Counted from the first letter of the stretch, positions 10,810 to 19,953 are shown. The stretch: DNA of 21,384 nt from Dipetalonema caudispina (GCA_013365325.1 JABVXV010000611.1:1-21384), one strand, 5' to 3'. The notes: a model not told the origin generated them from the letters alone. Numbers and translations: made by a program.

Positions 10810-13724
10810 GTAAGAATATGACATTGATAAACTCTTTGGTAACGGTTAAGTGAATGCTGAAAAATATTACACTATGTTGAATTATACTTAATAATGATAC
10901 CTTATATTACATTTATGATATAAAATGAATGACTTACTGCAAATAAACTAATAAAGAATTGTAAAATAATTGTCAAAAATACGTCGTAATTGTAATATTT
11001 TAATCAGTTCGATTTCTTCCATAAATTCTCAATTTTTAAAAATAAATTATTATGCTCTATCATTAACTTATGACAAAATGATGGTATTCAGAAAGTAATC
11101 TTATCACTTATTGAATGTTATAATAAAAAAATGTACATTTATATTCTCATAACTGATTAAAATGTTTGTAGATTTTTTTTTACTTATTTTAAAAAATTAC
11201 TTCTGTTTCGTATAACATTTTTCTCTTGCACCGATGACGAATAGCTTTTAATATTAAAAGGAAAAAAAAAGGAAACATTCCACATTTAAATGATTCATAA
11301 CATTTCTAGAAATGAATTTTTTTTTCTGAAAAAATTTTTTTTAATAAATTTTTGATAATGAATTTACATTTGTAATAGAATTATTAATCATAGTTTTATG
11401 AATATTTTTCATTTTTCTTTTTTTTTTTTTGTTTTGATATGTATAAACTAAATGAAAAATGAAATTTTAGAAGACAAAAATTTTTAACAATTTCCATGTG
11501 GAACTTTTACTCTTTCTTTTTCCTTTTTTTTTTTTTAATGAAACTTATAGTCTTTCCTCTTTTTTCTTTTTCTTCAATGTTGTTTCCATTTAAAACCGCT
11601 TTTCATTTTAAATTAACTAAGAAGGATTACTTGCATTGCTCATACATTTTGCATTCTTTCCTAAATACATCTTTAAATACCGTCAAACTAATTCTTTTTT
11701 GTTTTTTTCTTTAAACTGAAGTAATTTTTATTATTTAACTTTTATATTTGCCATATCGATTGTTATACTATTACTAAACTTGTACCATTTTACCGTACCA
11801 CAAATTTATATTATGTTACTGTAACATGAACTTACTTTATTTTACCGTATCATGAAAAATATTTATAACATGAACTTACTTTATTTTACCGTATCATGAA
11901 AAATATTTATTTTGTTGGATCTCTCATTAAGTTTTTTTCCAATATTTAATCATATTTTAAGTAACAATATTTCCTATATAATAGTAATATGATGATATCA
12001 CTTCATATTGAAAATAATGCCATTCAACGTTTTCTGTATTGTTTTTTTTCATTCTTCCTTAGAACATTTTCTTAAGAATTCATTTCATGACTTTTTGAGA
12101 TTAAACTTAAAAAGTTAAATTCATTATGTCCATTTTTGGAACAAACTTCTAAAACATTTGTTTTTTAAAATTTTTGAGACAATATTTCTTTTGTTAGTAT
12201 CTAATCAAAATTGAATATTTGAGAATTGTACATAAATTTTGACGAATTTTTCATGAATTTCAACTATCATGATATTGTTACGATGTAACATTGGACAGTT
12301 GTACAATTTCTGGCAATCTTGTCATTAGGATATTTTAAGCTTAATCCTGAAATTGCTCAATTCTAAATCTGAATTTGAGTTCGAAACTGGAAATTTATTT
12401 CTTGCAAGTGTTACAATTTATCCTCTAAATTATTATCATTTACATTGTACGGCAAAAATATCTTAAACCAGTTCTTTTGTTGTTTCATTTAAATATTCAA
12501 TTTAATCAATTTCACAGTCACAGATTAGTTATTTTCAAATTGAATCAAATTGTCTTTCTTTACAAAACATTTTGTTTTTATTGTCTAGTGTGTTTCTTTT
12601 TTTGATGTCATCCTAAATTTAAACTTCTGAAATTTGAGATTTGAAATTACATTTTTGCAGTATTTTTCTCTCTTTTTTTGGAAAAAAAAAGAATGATAAT
12701 TGTTGACAGTTTAATATGAAAACGTGTTGAATATTGAAAAAACATTAGCAATGGTGTGTAATGATCAATGTAAACCATTTCAGAATATACATATAATTAT
12801 TATCAAAAATAGAAATTTTAAACTTGACTACTGTCTGGTACTATGTGATGATTTTAATACTAGTATTTGAGTTATCTCCATTTCTGTCATATAAATCCTT
12901 CAAATTTTTGACAAATTAGTCATAGCATAATTTACACACCAAATATTAGGTAATTCCATTTAAGGATCCAGTTATTAAGTATGACCTTCATATTGGATGA
13001 TTTTAATTGAGGCGTCAATATGGTAGGACATTCATCGTCAATCAATGTAGTTAAAAGAAGAATGCTAGCTTCTTATTGAAGAATTAATTTAAATTAAAAA
13101 AAAAAAAGGAAAAAATCATTTTCATTAAAAATTTCATTTTGCTATATGAATTGAATAAATTTATGCAAAGATTGCCAGAAAAGGATGGGAAATAAGTAGG
13201 AAAAATGGAAGTGGAGATGAAAAAAAGGATTTCAGAAGAACTATAATATCTGAAATTAATTAGAAATCTTTCTCCAAGAAAGTAAAATTATGAAATCTAT
13301 TTTTATCATTTTACGATTTGCTCAATGTGTTATTACTGCTTCATCTTTTCCTCATTTTTGATGCTTATTTCCAATATATTCTATAAAATATTTTTAATTT
13401 CAGATATCATTTCCTTTCCTTCTTTTTTTTTCTCCTTTTTCATCAATGCTAAGAAAAATAAAAGCAGTAAGTGAAAAAGAAAAAATGTATCGAAAAACTT
13501 TTTTCTTCTTTTATTACGATAAATTTGTCTAGTCGAAAAAATTTTAATTAGTTTTTTCCTCACCCTTTTTTATTTCTTTTTTTTTTTCATGAAAAGTAAA
13601 GAGTTAAAATTTTCCTTTTTTTTTTTATGTATGCTAAAACTAAAAAAGAAAAATTAATTTATACTTTATGTCAAATCTTTCTCATGAACGACGAACAAAA
13701 TAGTTAACAAAAATTAATGAAAAC
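10810..13724. other. AT-rich non-coding DNA, no gene seen
   Basis: Apart from the 44 bp tandem duplication listed separately, this holds only AT-rich sequence with T tracts. The minus strand at 12932-13069 has a 45-codon open stretch with somewhat mixed codon use but no start codon at its head and no acceptor. An acceptor-donor pair at 13404/13466 encloses 63 bases open in two phases, but it encodes a poly-T phenylalanine run. Neither is convincing. Other open frames (11496-11714 plus, 13381-13563 minus) are tract-derived. Confidence 0.6.
11823..11910. repeat. Perfect 44 bp tandem duplication
   Basis: Two identical, adjacent 44-base units (11823-11866 and 11867-11910), each running from AACATGAACTTACTTTATTT to ...ATGAAAAATATTTAT. 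No mismatch is visible between units. Just upstream, at about 11780-11825, are looser related words (TTACCGTACCA, TTACTGTAAC). The identity implies a very recent duplication or an assembly artefact. Confidence 0.97.
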
Positions 13725-14014
13725 AATTTAATTATTGCATGTGTAGGCGTGCAATTTTATTAGATATGATAATCATTTCATCAATAAATTCCTTTAAGTC
13801 AATAAATGCGTATTAAATTTAATTTAATGAGCACATGTGTAGACGTACGAATTTTGCGCATGTAGCATGCATTTCAATAATAAATATCTTACAAGCTAAT
13901 AAATATTTATTGAATTCAATTTAATGATTGCGTACGTATATTTACGAATTTGTCATATGTCGTAAACATTTCCACCAATAAATATCAACAAATTAGTAAA
14001 TGCATGCATTGCAA
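13725..14014. repeat. Three-unit diverged minisatellite, unit about 97 bp
   Basis: Units start at 13725, 13821 and 13918, each with AATTTAAT. Each then shows the same order of landmarks: a purine/GT-rich word (GCATGTGTAGGCGTGC, GCACATGTGTAGACGTAC, GCGTACGTATATTTAC), a GAATTT or CAATTTT word, a CATTTC-type word, CAATAAAT or similar, an AGTAAAT-like word, then the next AATTTAAT. Spacing is almost constant (96, 97 and about 97 bases). Units differ at many positions, so the array is old. Unit ends are rich in TGCATG-like words (13736, 14001). Confidence 0.85.
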
Positions 14015-14471
14015 TGGATTGTTTTAAAATTAAATCATTCCATTTTTTTTTCCTATTCCTTTTCGTTTTTTTTTTTTTTTTTAGCCAATTATTGATTTCT
14101 TTTTAATTCTGAAAAAAAAAAAAAAAAGAAAAAAAAAGGAAATTTTCGCAGAAAAATTTTCTCATCTCTTTTTATTTTCATTTTATCCATTTTAATCTTA
14201 TATTTATATTTTACCGTAGCTTTTCCATTTTCTGCTAATGAAACTAACATCATTTTTCTTTCTTTCTTCAATATATTTGAATAGTAATAGAATGAAGCTT
14301 TAGCATAATAGGATCTAGCAAATAAGTCTAGTCTTAATGCTTCAATGATTTTTTTTTCTTTTTTTTTTGAATATTCTATACAGCAGAATTTAAGAAAGGG
14401 GGAAAGAAAAAAAAAAACGGGTTTTTATTTTTTACCATATTATAATGATAATAAAATTTGGTTGCAAAAGC

Positions 14472-14518
14472 AAAAAAAAAAAAAAGAAAAAGAAAAAGAA
14501 AGAAAGAAAGAAAGAAGA
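14472..14518. repeat. Polypurine tract, A-run into GAAAA and GAAA repeats
   Basis: A pure A/G strand of about 47 bases: an A run, then AAAAAG units, then GAAA units. A second purine-rich stretch lies just upstream at 14389-14416. The open frame at 14345-14551 that spans these is a by-product of the tract (Lys, Glu, Arg runs). Confidence 0.93.
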
Positions 14519-14832
14519 TCCGTTAAAATTCATTCTATACCTTATCATTAAAAATGTATGCCTATAAAATTTTCAAAACTTAATTGCACATTTGTACATT
14601 TTATGCCTTTTTTTTTTTTTTCTTTGTTATTGGTAGGGAAAAAATGAAGGAAGAGAATAATTTTAGGAAATTTTGAAAATTTTTCATTTCTAAATAATTT
14701 ATATGGTGAAAAAAAAAAAAAAAATTAGTTGAATGATCAATGATTAACCGTTTAAAGCTATCAATGATCTAAAATTGATGACAATTTATGACAAAAATCC
14801 TTTTTAATTTTATTTCATTATTATATTATATG

Positions 14833-14852
14833 AATATATATATATATATATA
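14833..14852. repeat. AT dinucleotide tract
   Basis: A run of about ten AT units, followed by ATGTATATTACATGT. Confidence 0.9.
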
Positions 14853-15111
14853 TGTATATTACATGTCATTATTTATACCTTTGCCATTAAATTACAATGA
14901 CAAAAAAAAAAAAAAAAAAAAAATATTGGAAATTAGATCGATGAAATGTAAATGAAAATAATCCAAAAAAAAAAAGTAATTATTTGCATATCGTAATTTA
15001 TTAAAAGGAAATAAAATTTAACCATTTCATACATAATTAACAAACATTAATTAATCTCAAAGTAAACCTAAAATAGTTGGAAAAGAATGTACAATAAAAC
15101 AAAATTTCCTA

Positions 15112-15388
15112 TTTTTTTTTTTTTTTTTTTTAATTTCTCAAAAAGAAAAAAAAGAGAAAGAGTAAAGTTTGTAAAAAAAAAAAAAAAAAAAATCTTACGA
15201 AAACTTATATATCAAACTAAAAGAATTGGAATTACCAAAACAGATAATGGAATAATTATAGTTAATTTTCTTTCTTTTTTTGTTCCCGAAACAAAAAAAA
15301 AAAAAAAAAATGAATAAAAAAACTTTTCGTTTATTTCATTTCTTTGTTCGAGAAAAACAAGAAAAACAAGAAAAAAAAAAAAAAAAAA
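15112..15388. repeat. Cluster of long homopolymer T and A tracts
   Basis: There are 20 T at 15112-15131 and 20 A at 15173-15192, then A-rich runs at about 15292-15310 and 15370-15388. T20 and A20 form an inverted pair separated by 41 bases, so the strand could fold back on itself. Open frames at 15087-15317 (plus) and 15212-15448 (minus) consist mostly of Phe and Lys codons from these tracts and are not genes. Confidence 0.9.
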
Positions 15389-15474
15389 GAAATAATTTAT
15401 AAGTACAGCAGCTTTAATTTTGTAAAATTCAAGGGCATCTTTTTTCATTTTTTTTTTTTTTAATTTTTTACTTA

Positions 15475-15607
15475 CTCATCATCATCATCATCATTCGTCA
15501 TTCATCATTCGTCATCCACATTCGGGTAACCGTTCAACCGTCATCTATCTATCTATCATCATCATCATCATATACCTGTTTTTTTTTTTTTTTTTTTTTT
15601 TTTTTTT
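15475..15607. repeat. Compound CAT/ATCT microsatellite followed by 29 T
   Basis: TCATCATCATCATCATCATT at 15477 onward is followed by TTCGTCATTCATCATTCGTC, an ATCT tetranucleotide stretch at 15542-15556, and CATCATCATCATCA to about 15571. A 29-base T run follows at 15579-15607. The interrupted structure suggests an old array. Confidence 0.93.
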
Positions 15608-15800
15608 GAAATTTTGAAACAACATTGAAGAATATATTGGGAAGAAGAAAAGTAGCTAAAATGATAATGAAAAGAGGAAGAATGAAAAAGGAATAGGGCG
15701 GTAAATAATAGTTAAGATAATCTTAACATACATTCAAACTATACTATCAAAATAGGAAATTAAATTTTTTGACAGGTGTGTGATCAGATGTATATATGTA

Positions 15801-15847
15801 TGCATGATCCATGCATGCATCCATGCATATGCATTCATGCATGCATG
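15801..15847 (+). promoter_or_regulatory. Cluster of four TGCATG motifs (possible Fox-family splicing element)
   Basis: TGCATG occurs at 15801, 15812, 15838 and 15842, within an ATGCATGC-type simple-sequence patch. UGCAUG is the established RNA target of Fox-1/RBFOX splicing regulators, which exist in nematodes (FOX-1, ASD-1). The cluster lies in sequence that could be intronic. It could instead be only a degenerate ATGC tetranucleotide repeat; the motif is nearly palindromic, so either strand gives the same reading. The overlapping open frames at 15747-16007 (minus) and 15780-16034 (plus), which encode the Met/His/Cys-rich strings, are by-products of this repeat. Confidence 0.3.
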
Positions 15848-15974
15848 GATGTTTAAAGCAAAATTGAGGGTGAATAGAAATGTAAATCATTTTTACATTT
15901 TCCCAAGGTTTAGTTTCAAAATTTATATTCATCTTTTTCTTCTTCTTCCTTCTTCCTTCTTTGTCGTCTGTCTT

Positions 15975-16068
15975 CTTTTTTCTTTTTTTTTTTTTTTTTT
16001 TCAACAACCTTTTCCGTCGTTACCTTTTCAATAGTTCTGTTTGTTCGAAACTTTTTTTTTTTTTTTTT
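15975..16068. repeat. Pair of T homopolymer tracts
   Basis: Long T runs at about 15983-16001 and 16051-16068, separated by mixed sequence with CCGTCG and TTGTTCGAAAC. The surrounding 15940-16000 is pyrimidine-rich (CTTCTTCTTCCTTCTTCCTT). Confidence 0.85.
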
Positions 16069-16200
16069 GCATATTCTCATATAATTATTTCCCATTTTTG
16101 ATTTACTGTTAGTAAGGATAATTTTTCAAATTTTTATTTCGTAATTTTCAATAAAATTCATAGCTTTCCAATTATTTCAAAGTTATTTCTTAAATGATAA

Positions 16201-16702
16201 TTTTTCCTCTTGCATTATCATTATCATTATCGTTGTCACAGTCATTATTAATACTCTCATCATTATCATTTGGGCGCTTAATTGCTTGATTAATGATGAT
16301 GAGTTGAATGATTAACTGATTTGGTTTAATTTGCATTGATTTGTTCTAGTTTGATTAAATTATTTTGATTATTTAAAGAAATTTTAATTTTTTTAAATTT
16401 CATCCCTATCTTACGCTTTTTTCATCATACATTTTATGGCATTAAATAATAATTGAATGATTATTGCAATGAAAGACAAATATACCATAAAATATTGCAA
16501 TTATAATTACTAAATTTAACCTAAATTTCTTTCCATTTTATCCTAAATTGAAGTGGAAATTTCCATTATAAATAGTTATTCCTTTCCCAGGTTAACTTTT
16601 CTAAAATTCTTTTTAATGTTTAAAGTTTTCCCAACATCTTCGATTATCCAATTTTGTTCGACCTCGACCTATTATTGATTAAAAGGAAGAGTTAGAACGA
16701 TT
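16201..16702. other. Non-coding stretch with degenerate CATTAT repeats
   Basis: ATTATCATTATCATTATCGT at about 16216-16236 and related words to about 16271 form a degenerate trinucleotide/hexanucleotide patch. A TTTCCCAG acceptor-like site at about 16590 opens a 29-codon frame in one phase, with no other support. From about 16560 to 16800 the base composition is less AT-rich than the surroundings. Confidence 0.5.
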
Positions 16703-16795
16703 TCAAGAAGTAATGATTGACGGATAGATATGAATGGTCTCAGTTGAGATATTTCGGCTACCATCTAATGGTTTACATTGTTCGGACAAGGTCAT
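16703..16795 (-). CDS. Tentative small open frame in a GC-raised patch
   Basis: The minus strand carries ATG to TGA for 30 codons, starting MTLSEQCKPLDGSRN and ending SIITS. GC is about 38%, comparable with the two best exons in the window and well above the local background, and codon use is mixed (TCC, ACC, GAG, CCG, AGC). The frame stays open upstream to about 16872, so it could be a terminal exon, but no good acceptor is seen. A 15-16 bp direct repeat (GGTTTACATTGTTCG at 16770 and a near copy at 16801) overlaps the start. It might be a decayed element or a conserved non-coding patch. Family not recognised. Confidence 0.15.
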   Translation of the reverse strand: MTLSEQCKPLDGSRNISTETIHIYPSIITS

Positions 16796-17650
16796 AAAAA
16801 GGTTTACATTTGTTCGTTTGTTTACAAAATAAAATGAATAAAACTTTTCGAAATTTGTTTTAAGCTTTTTTTAAAAAATGAAAAAAAAAACTTCTCATTA
16901 GAAGAGATTAAAAAAACAAAAACTTATAGTTTAGCTTAGTAAATTAATTTTAATTTTTTGCATAGCTTTTTTTTTTCAGGAATTCAATTCTTCCAATTAT
17001 CAAATAATAATTTTTTTTTTTTTAAATTTACAATTTCAAATATTTTTTTTTTTTAGAAATATATTTCTCATCACTAAGTGGTTTAATAATACTTATTGAA
17101 TTATCTTGTTTTTGATTTTTATCCTTTTACGATGTTGAAATTTATGCGGTAAACTAATTTTAAAAAAGGAGCAGAAAAAAATATATTTTCCTATTGTACT
17201 TTTTTTTCGATAAAATATCATTAGAAGTTTTATTTTGAGATGGCTTTTAAAAATTATGACAAAATCATCAGTTATTTAAATTAACGAGTTATCAATTTGC
17301 TAATTACTTTATTTGCGTAAAAACTTATTTCCTAATGGACCGTTTATGATTTTACGTATTATGTATCTTCCATTCAAACTTGTTTTTAGAAGGCCTTTTC
17401 ATAGGAACATAAAAAGTTAAATATAAAACTATAAAATGTCTGTAAAGAAAAAAAAAAAAATTAGCAAATTAAAAAAATATGAGATTTTAATGTTAGGAAG
17501 ATTGGAAGAGATGATTATTGCGTATAATGCAATAGTTGATGTTTCTAACGGAAAGTTGAAAAAAATTTACTCTTAAATTTTATGATTAAGTTAGCAGCTT
17601 AAAATGAAATTAGGCGATGAAATGGGATATATAAAGTAATGATTAGCCCG
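16796..17650. other. AT-rich non-coding DNA, no gene seen
   Basis: Short A and T tracts only (for example T runs at about 17011-17022 and 17045-17055, A run at 17447-17460). No splice-bounded open frame stands out. Confidence 0.6.
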
Positions 17651-17857
17651 AGAATAGGAAATAGAAAAGATATGAACAACGTAGAAAGGATAGAAATTAA
17701 GGATTAAAATTTGACGTAATGGTATTTATTTATTCGATTTTTAGAATTCTTCGAAAGAAATTTAATTTGTATTTTATCCTAGGAATGTCGTAGTTTTTAG
17801 TTTGTAATTAATTTTAGAATGCATGAAGTAGGAAATGCTTAGTGACGCAAATAATTA
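17651..17857 (+). repeat. Copy A of a diverged dispersed repeat (about 210 bp)
   Basis: Aligned with 19929-20137 in the same orientation. A perfect 30-base match (17698-17727 versus 19975-20004) contains AAAATTTGACGTAATGGTAT. Other shared landmarks in order are AAAGATATGAA, AACRTAGRAAGG, GAAA(T/G)CAATTTAAT-like words, TTTGTAATTAA and ATGAAGTAGGAARTGC. Substitutions and small indels are many elsewhere. Terminal inverted repeats or target-site duplications are not obvious. It could be an old short interspersed or MITE-like element, or a local duplication. Confidence 0.88.
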
Positions 17858-18520
17858 AAAATGAAAAATAGAAAAAGGGTTGGATATTTAGATGCCTGAA
17901 GGTAAAATAGAAAGAGTCGTTTTCCTTAAGCGGTAATTTATTATCAGTGCTTTGTTACGGTAACTGTTAATTTAAGTATTCGTCTGATTTGTAAAATTTT
18001 AGAAGGAAAAGAAGCAAAGCTTAAATTGCTTACATGGAATACTAAAAAGATACCATTTATTAATTACTTTTTTCGGGAAAAAAAATGATAAGAATTGTTA
18101 CAATTATTGATTTTTTGATTTTAAATCTAAATATATGGTAAAATTTTGATTAGTTTTGTTATAAATTTAATTTTATTACGGTAAAAAAACAATAATTGAT
18201 GACGAACAAAAGCAAGAAACTTTCTTCTTTCACTCATTTTTCCTTTTTTCCTTTTTTAAATTGCAACATAACTTTTTTTTTTTCTCTCTCTCTCTTCCCA
18301 GACTTTGCTTTTTTAAATATAAGAAAATCTTATTACTAATTTTCCTCTCTCTCTTATATTTGATTATTTTCTGCTAACAAATTATCTAATCAAATTTTTA
18401 ATCAAAAAAAAACAAACTTTTTTCTTTTCCACATTTACTGCTCATTCGTCGTTTCTTTTTCTATCTGCAAAAACGCATTATCCGAAGAAAAGCAAAAAAA
18501 AAAAAAAAAAAAAACAGAAA
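17858..18520. other. Non-coding stretch upstream of the right locus
   Basis: AT-rich sequence with short CTCTCT stretches (about 18284-18296 and 18345-18354) and a pyrimidine-rich TTTCTTTTTCTATCTGC before 18470. A 22-base A-rich run lies at about 18494-18513. No TATA-box/initiator arrangement can be named with confidence, but this is where a promoter or trans-splice site of the right locus would lie. Confidence 0.4.
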
Positions 18521-18802
18521 ATGGGAAATTTTTCTTTTATAGATTTTTATAGCCATACTTTTTATTTTTCTCATTTATTTCATTCGAGAAATTTTTTCCC
18601 TTCCTTCAATTCTATCAATTTATTTATTAATTTATTGATTATTAATTATGTTAATCGTTTCGTGACTATATACGCTAATAAATTCTGGGAAAGTTTGCAA
18701 AATATTTTAGAAATATCGAACAGTATCAATCAATTATCTCGTATATTATTGACAATCTTATTTTGGGGAAAATTTTCGATTAAAGCATCGATAAAAGAAT
18801 AG
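18521..18802 (+). other. 93-codon open frame upstream of the right-locus ATG (probable chance ORF or uORF)
   Basis: The longest ATG-to-stop frame in the window (MGNFSFIDFYSHTF... to ...KASIKE). It is rich in Phe, Ile, Asn and Ser, as expected of AT-rich DNA, and ends 40 bases before the ATG at 18843, in a different frame. In DNA of this composition one frame of this length in 21 kb is about what chance gives. If the right-locus transcript begins upstream of it, it would act as an upstream ORF. I do not call it a gene. Confidence 0.15.
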
Positions 18803-18842
18803 CGTATATTGCAAAAGCAGACACGACAATTGCGCCAAACAA

Positions 18843-18979
18843 ATGGAAAATTCTTCATTAGCTGATACTACACCTACTTCAGCAACCGTTGTTATGTTTC
18901 GCCGACCTATTGGCCGTTTTCATCGTAAAACGGCCAAAGATTTCTTGCATCATTTAAATGTCACCTCAAGATTTAACAG
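18843..18979 (+). CDS. Probable first coding exon of an unrecognised gene (right locus, exon 1)
   Basis: The exon has an ATG in good context (CAAACAAATGG, with A at -3 and G at +4), 45 codons, and AG left over at the donor AACAG|GTAATT (phase 2). GC is about 39%, far above the flanks, and it uses codons rare in local random frames (CGC, GGC, GCC, ACG, GTC). The peptide begins MENSSLADTTPTSATVV and continues MFRRPIGRFHRKTAKDFLHH. It has a Ser/Thr-rich head and then a basic stretch, with no signal peptide. The frame is open back to about 18796 but lacks another ATG. It joins in phase to 19163-19226. It could also splice to exons beyond the window. I cannot name the family. Confidence 0.6.
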
Positions 18980-19162
18980 GTAATTTAATCAAATGATCCG
19001 AATATTTTATAGTTTTGTATAAATTACCAACTAATCATCAAATCAGAAAAATTTTGAAACTATCTTTTTTTTAGTTTTTTAACTATGCAAAGCTATCATG
19101 AAATTTGTTGCAATTTTTGACCGATTTTTTACATTTTCCCAAATTAATTTAATTACCATTAG
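18980..19162 (+). other. Probable 183-base intron
   Basis: Starts GTAATT and ends ATTACCATTAG. The length is typical of nematode introns. The acceptor lacks a strong TTTTCAG core, so this boundary is less certain than the donor. Confidence 0.35.
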
Positions 19163-19226
19163 TAAAAGGCCAGAAAGTTTAAATGTGAAGAGAAAAAGAA
19201 TTTTAAAAAAAAAAATAATTGATAAA
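19163..19226 (+). CDS. Probable exon 2 of the right locus
   Basis: The leftover AG of exon 1 plus T makes a serine codon, and the frame then runs 21 codons without a stop (KRPESLNVKRKRILKKKIID plus K) to a strong donor, AAA|GTAAGT, in phase 0. The peptide is very basic, resembling a nuclear or nucleic-acid-binding basic patch, though an A run (11 A at 19205-19215) contributes several lysines. Support comes from the phase match, the donor and the short intron; composition alone is not decisive. Confidence 0.35.
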
Positions 19227-19797
19227 GTAAGTAAAAAGTGGTAATTGTAATAATTTTTCGTAATTTTTATTGCTTAATTATGGTAGCTTTAATTGTTCCT
19301 TGTATTTTTTATCTAATTTTACTTTTTTTTACCAAATGATTTTACCTCATCACCCACGCTTGTATAAATGCTTTTTCTTCGGTAAATTATCCTATTCCTT
19401 TTCATTCTTTATTAGCTAACCAAAAAAAAAAAAGAATTGAGTTTTTTTTTTTTTAATAATTGATATGTTAAGATTAACTGATACCGTATCATTTTTTCAT
19501 TTCCTATTAACTAACAAAAAAAGTTAGGAACTTTGTTATTAATAGATATATATTAAAGGTACAAAAATAATATCAAATTTAAGATATCACAATATCAGTT
19601 AAATGATTGTATCCATATGATTAGCTGAAATAATTTCTATTCTTATACCAATAAGATCGTTTGATGATTACTTAATGTCATTAGTGTAATTTATTGTGGT
19701 ACTGTTATCGAGAATTATTTTTCAAATATATTATTAATATTTTGAAGAATTTATCTTTCTATATCTTCTTCTTCCTTCCTTCTCGCTTCCAATACAG
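19227..19797 (+). other. Possible intron 2 of the right locus
   Basis: Starts GTAAGT and ends with a long pyrimidine tract and acceptor, CTTCCTTCCTTCTCGCTTCC then AATACAG. It holds T and A tracts (19323-19330, 19423-19433, 19442-19454). On the minus strand, 19347-19389 includes GTGGGTGATGAG before a GTAAAAT donor-like site, but no acceptor supports an exon there. Confidence 0.3.
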
Positions 19798-19953
19798 TTG
19801 CATAATTTGATTAGCAGCTTTAATCCAAAAATGCCAATTTCCATACTTTTGATTTTTTTTATCATATTCAAACATTTTCATTATTGCTCTGAAAAAGGAA
19901 GATTAAATTTTAAATTTCGTTCAACCAAGGAATGGGGAGCAAAAAAGATATGA
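19798..19953 (+). CDS. Possible terminal exon of the right locus
   Basis: After one of the best acceptors in the window, the phase left by exon 2 (phase 0) stays open for 51 codons to TGA at 19951-19953. The peptide has LHNLISSFNPK, a hydrophobic run MPISILLIFFIIF (possible short membrane segment or amphipathic anchor), then KHFHYCSEKG and a polar tail ending WGAKKI. Joined to exons 1 and 2 this gives 118 residues. An AATAAA lies 16 bases after the stop. A caution: the last eight or so codons fall inside copy B of the dispersed repeat, so either a repeat was exonised or the open frame is fortuitous. Confidence 0.25.
   Translation: MHNLISSFNPKMPISILLIFFIIFKHFHYCSEKGRLNFKFRSTKEWGAKKI

Noticed and set aside
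12932..13069. Minus-strand open stretch of 45 codons with mixed codon use
   Set aside because: There is no ATG at its head, no acceptor upstream, and the internal ATG leaves only about 20 codons. It is within chance expectation.
13404..13466. 63-base stretch between AATTTCAG and GCA|GTAAGTG, open in two phases
   Set aside because: Good splice-like ends, but the body is a T tract giving FFF runs; a coding exon of this kind is unlikely.
15087..15448. Overlapping 76- and 78-codon frames on opposite strands
   Set aside because: They consist largely of Phe or Lys codons from homopolymers T20 and A20.
15747..16034. Overlapping open frames of 84-86 codons on both strands with Met/His/Cys-rich peptides
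   Set aside because: They are opposite readings of the ATGCATGC simple-sequence patch and the neighbouring pyrimidine tracts, with no splice or codon evidence.
17603..17612. TTAGGC, the nematode telomere hexamer
   Set aside because: A single copy only, with no tandem array, so it is chance.
19347..19389. Minus-strand stretch before a GAG|GTAAAAT donor-like site
   Set aside because: No polypyrimidine acceptor is present upstream, and it lies in the opposite direction inside a better-supported plus-strand intron.
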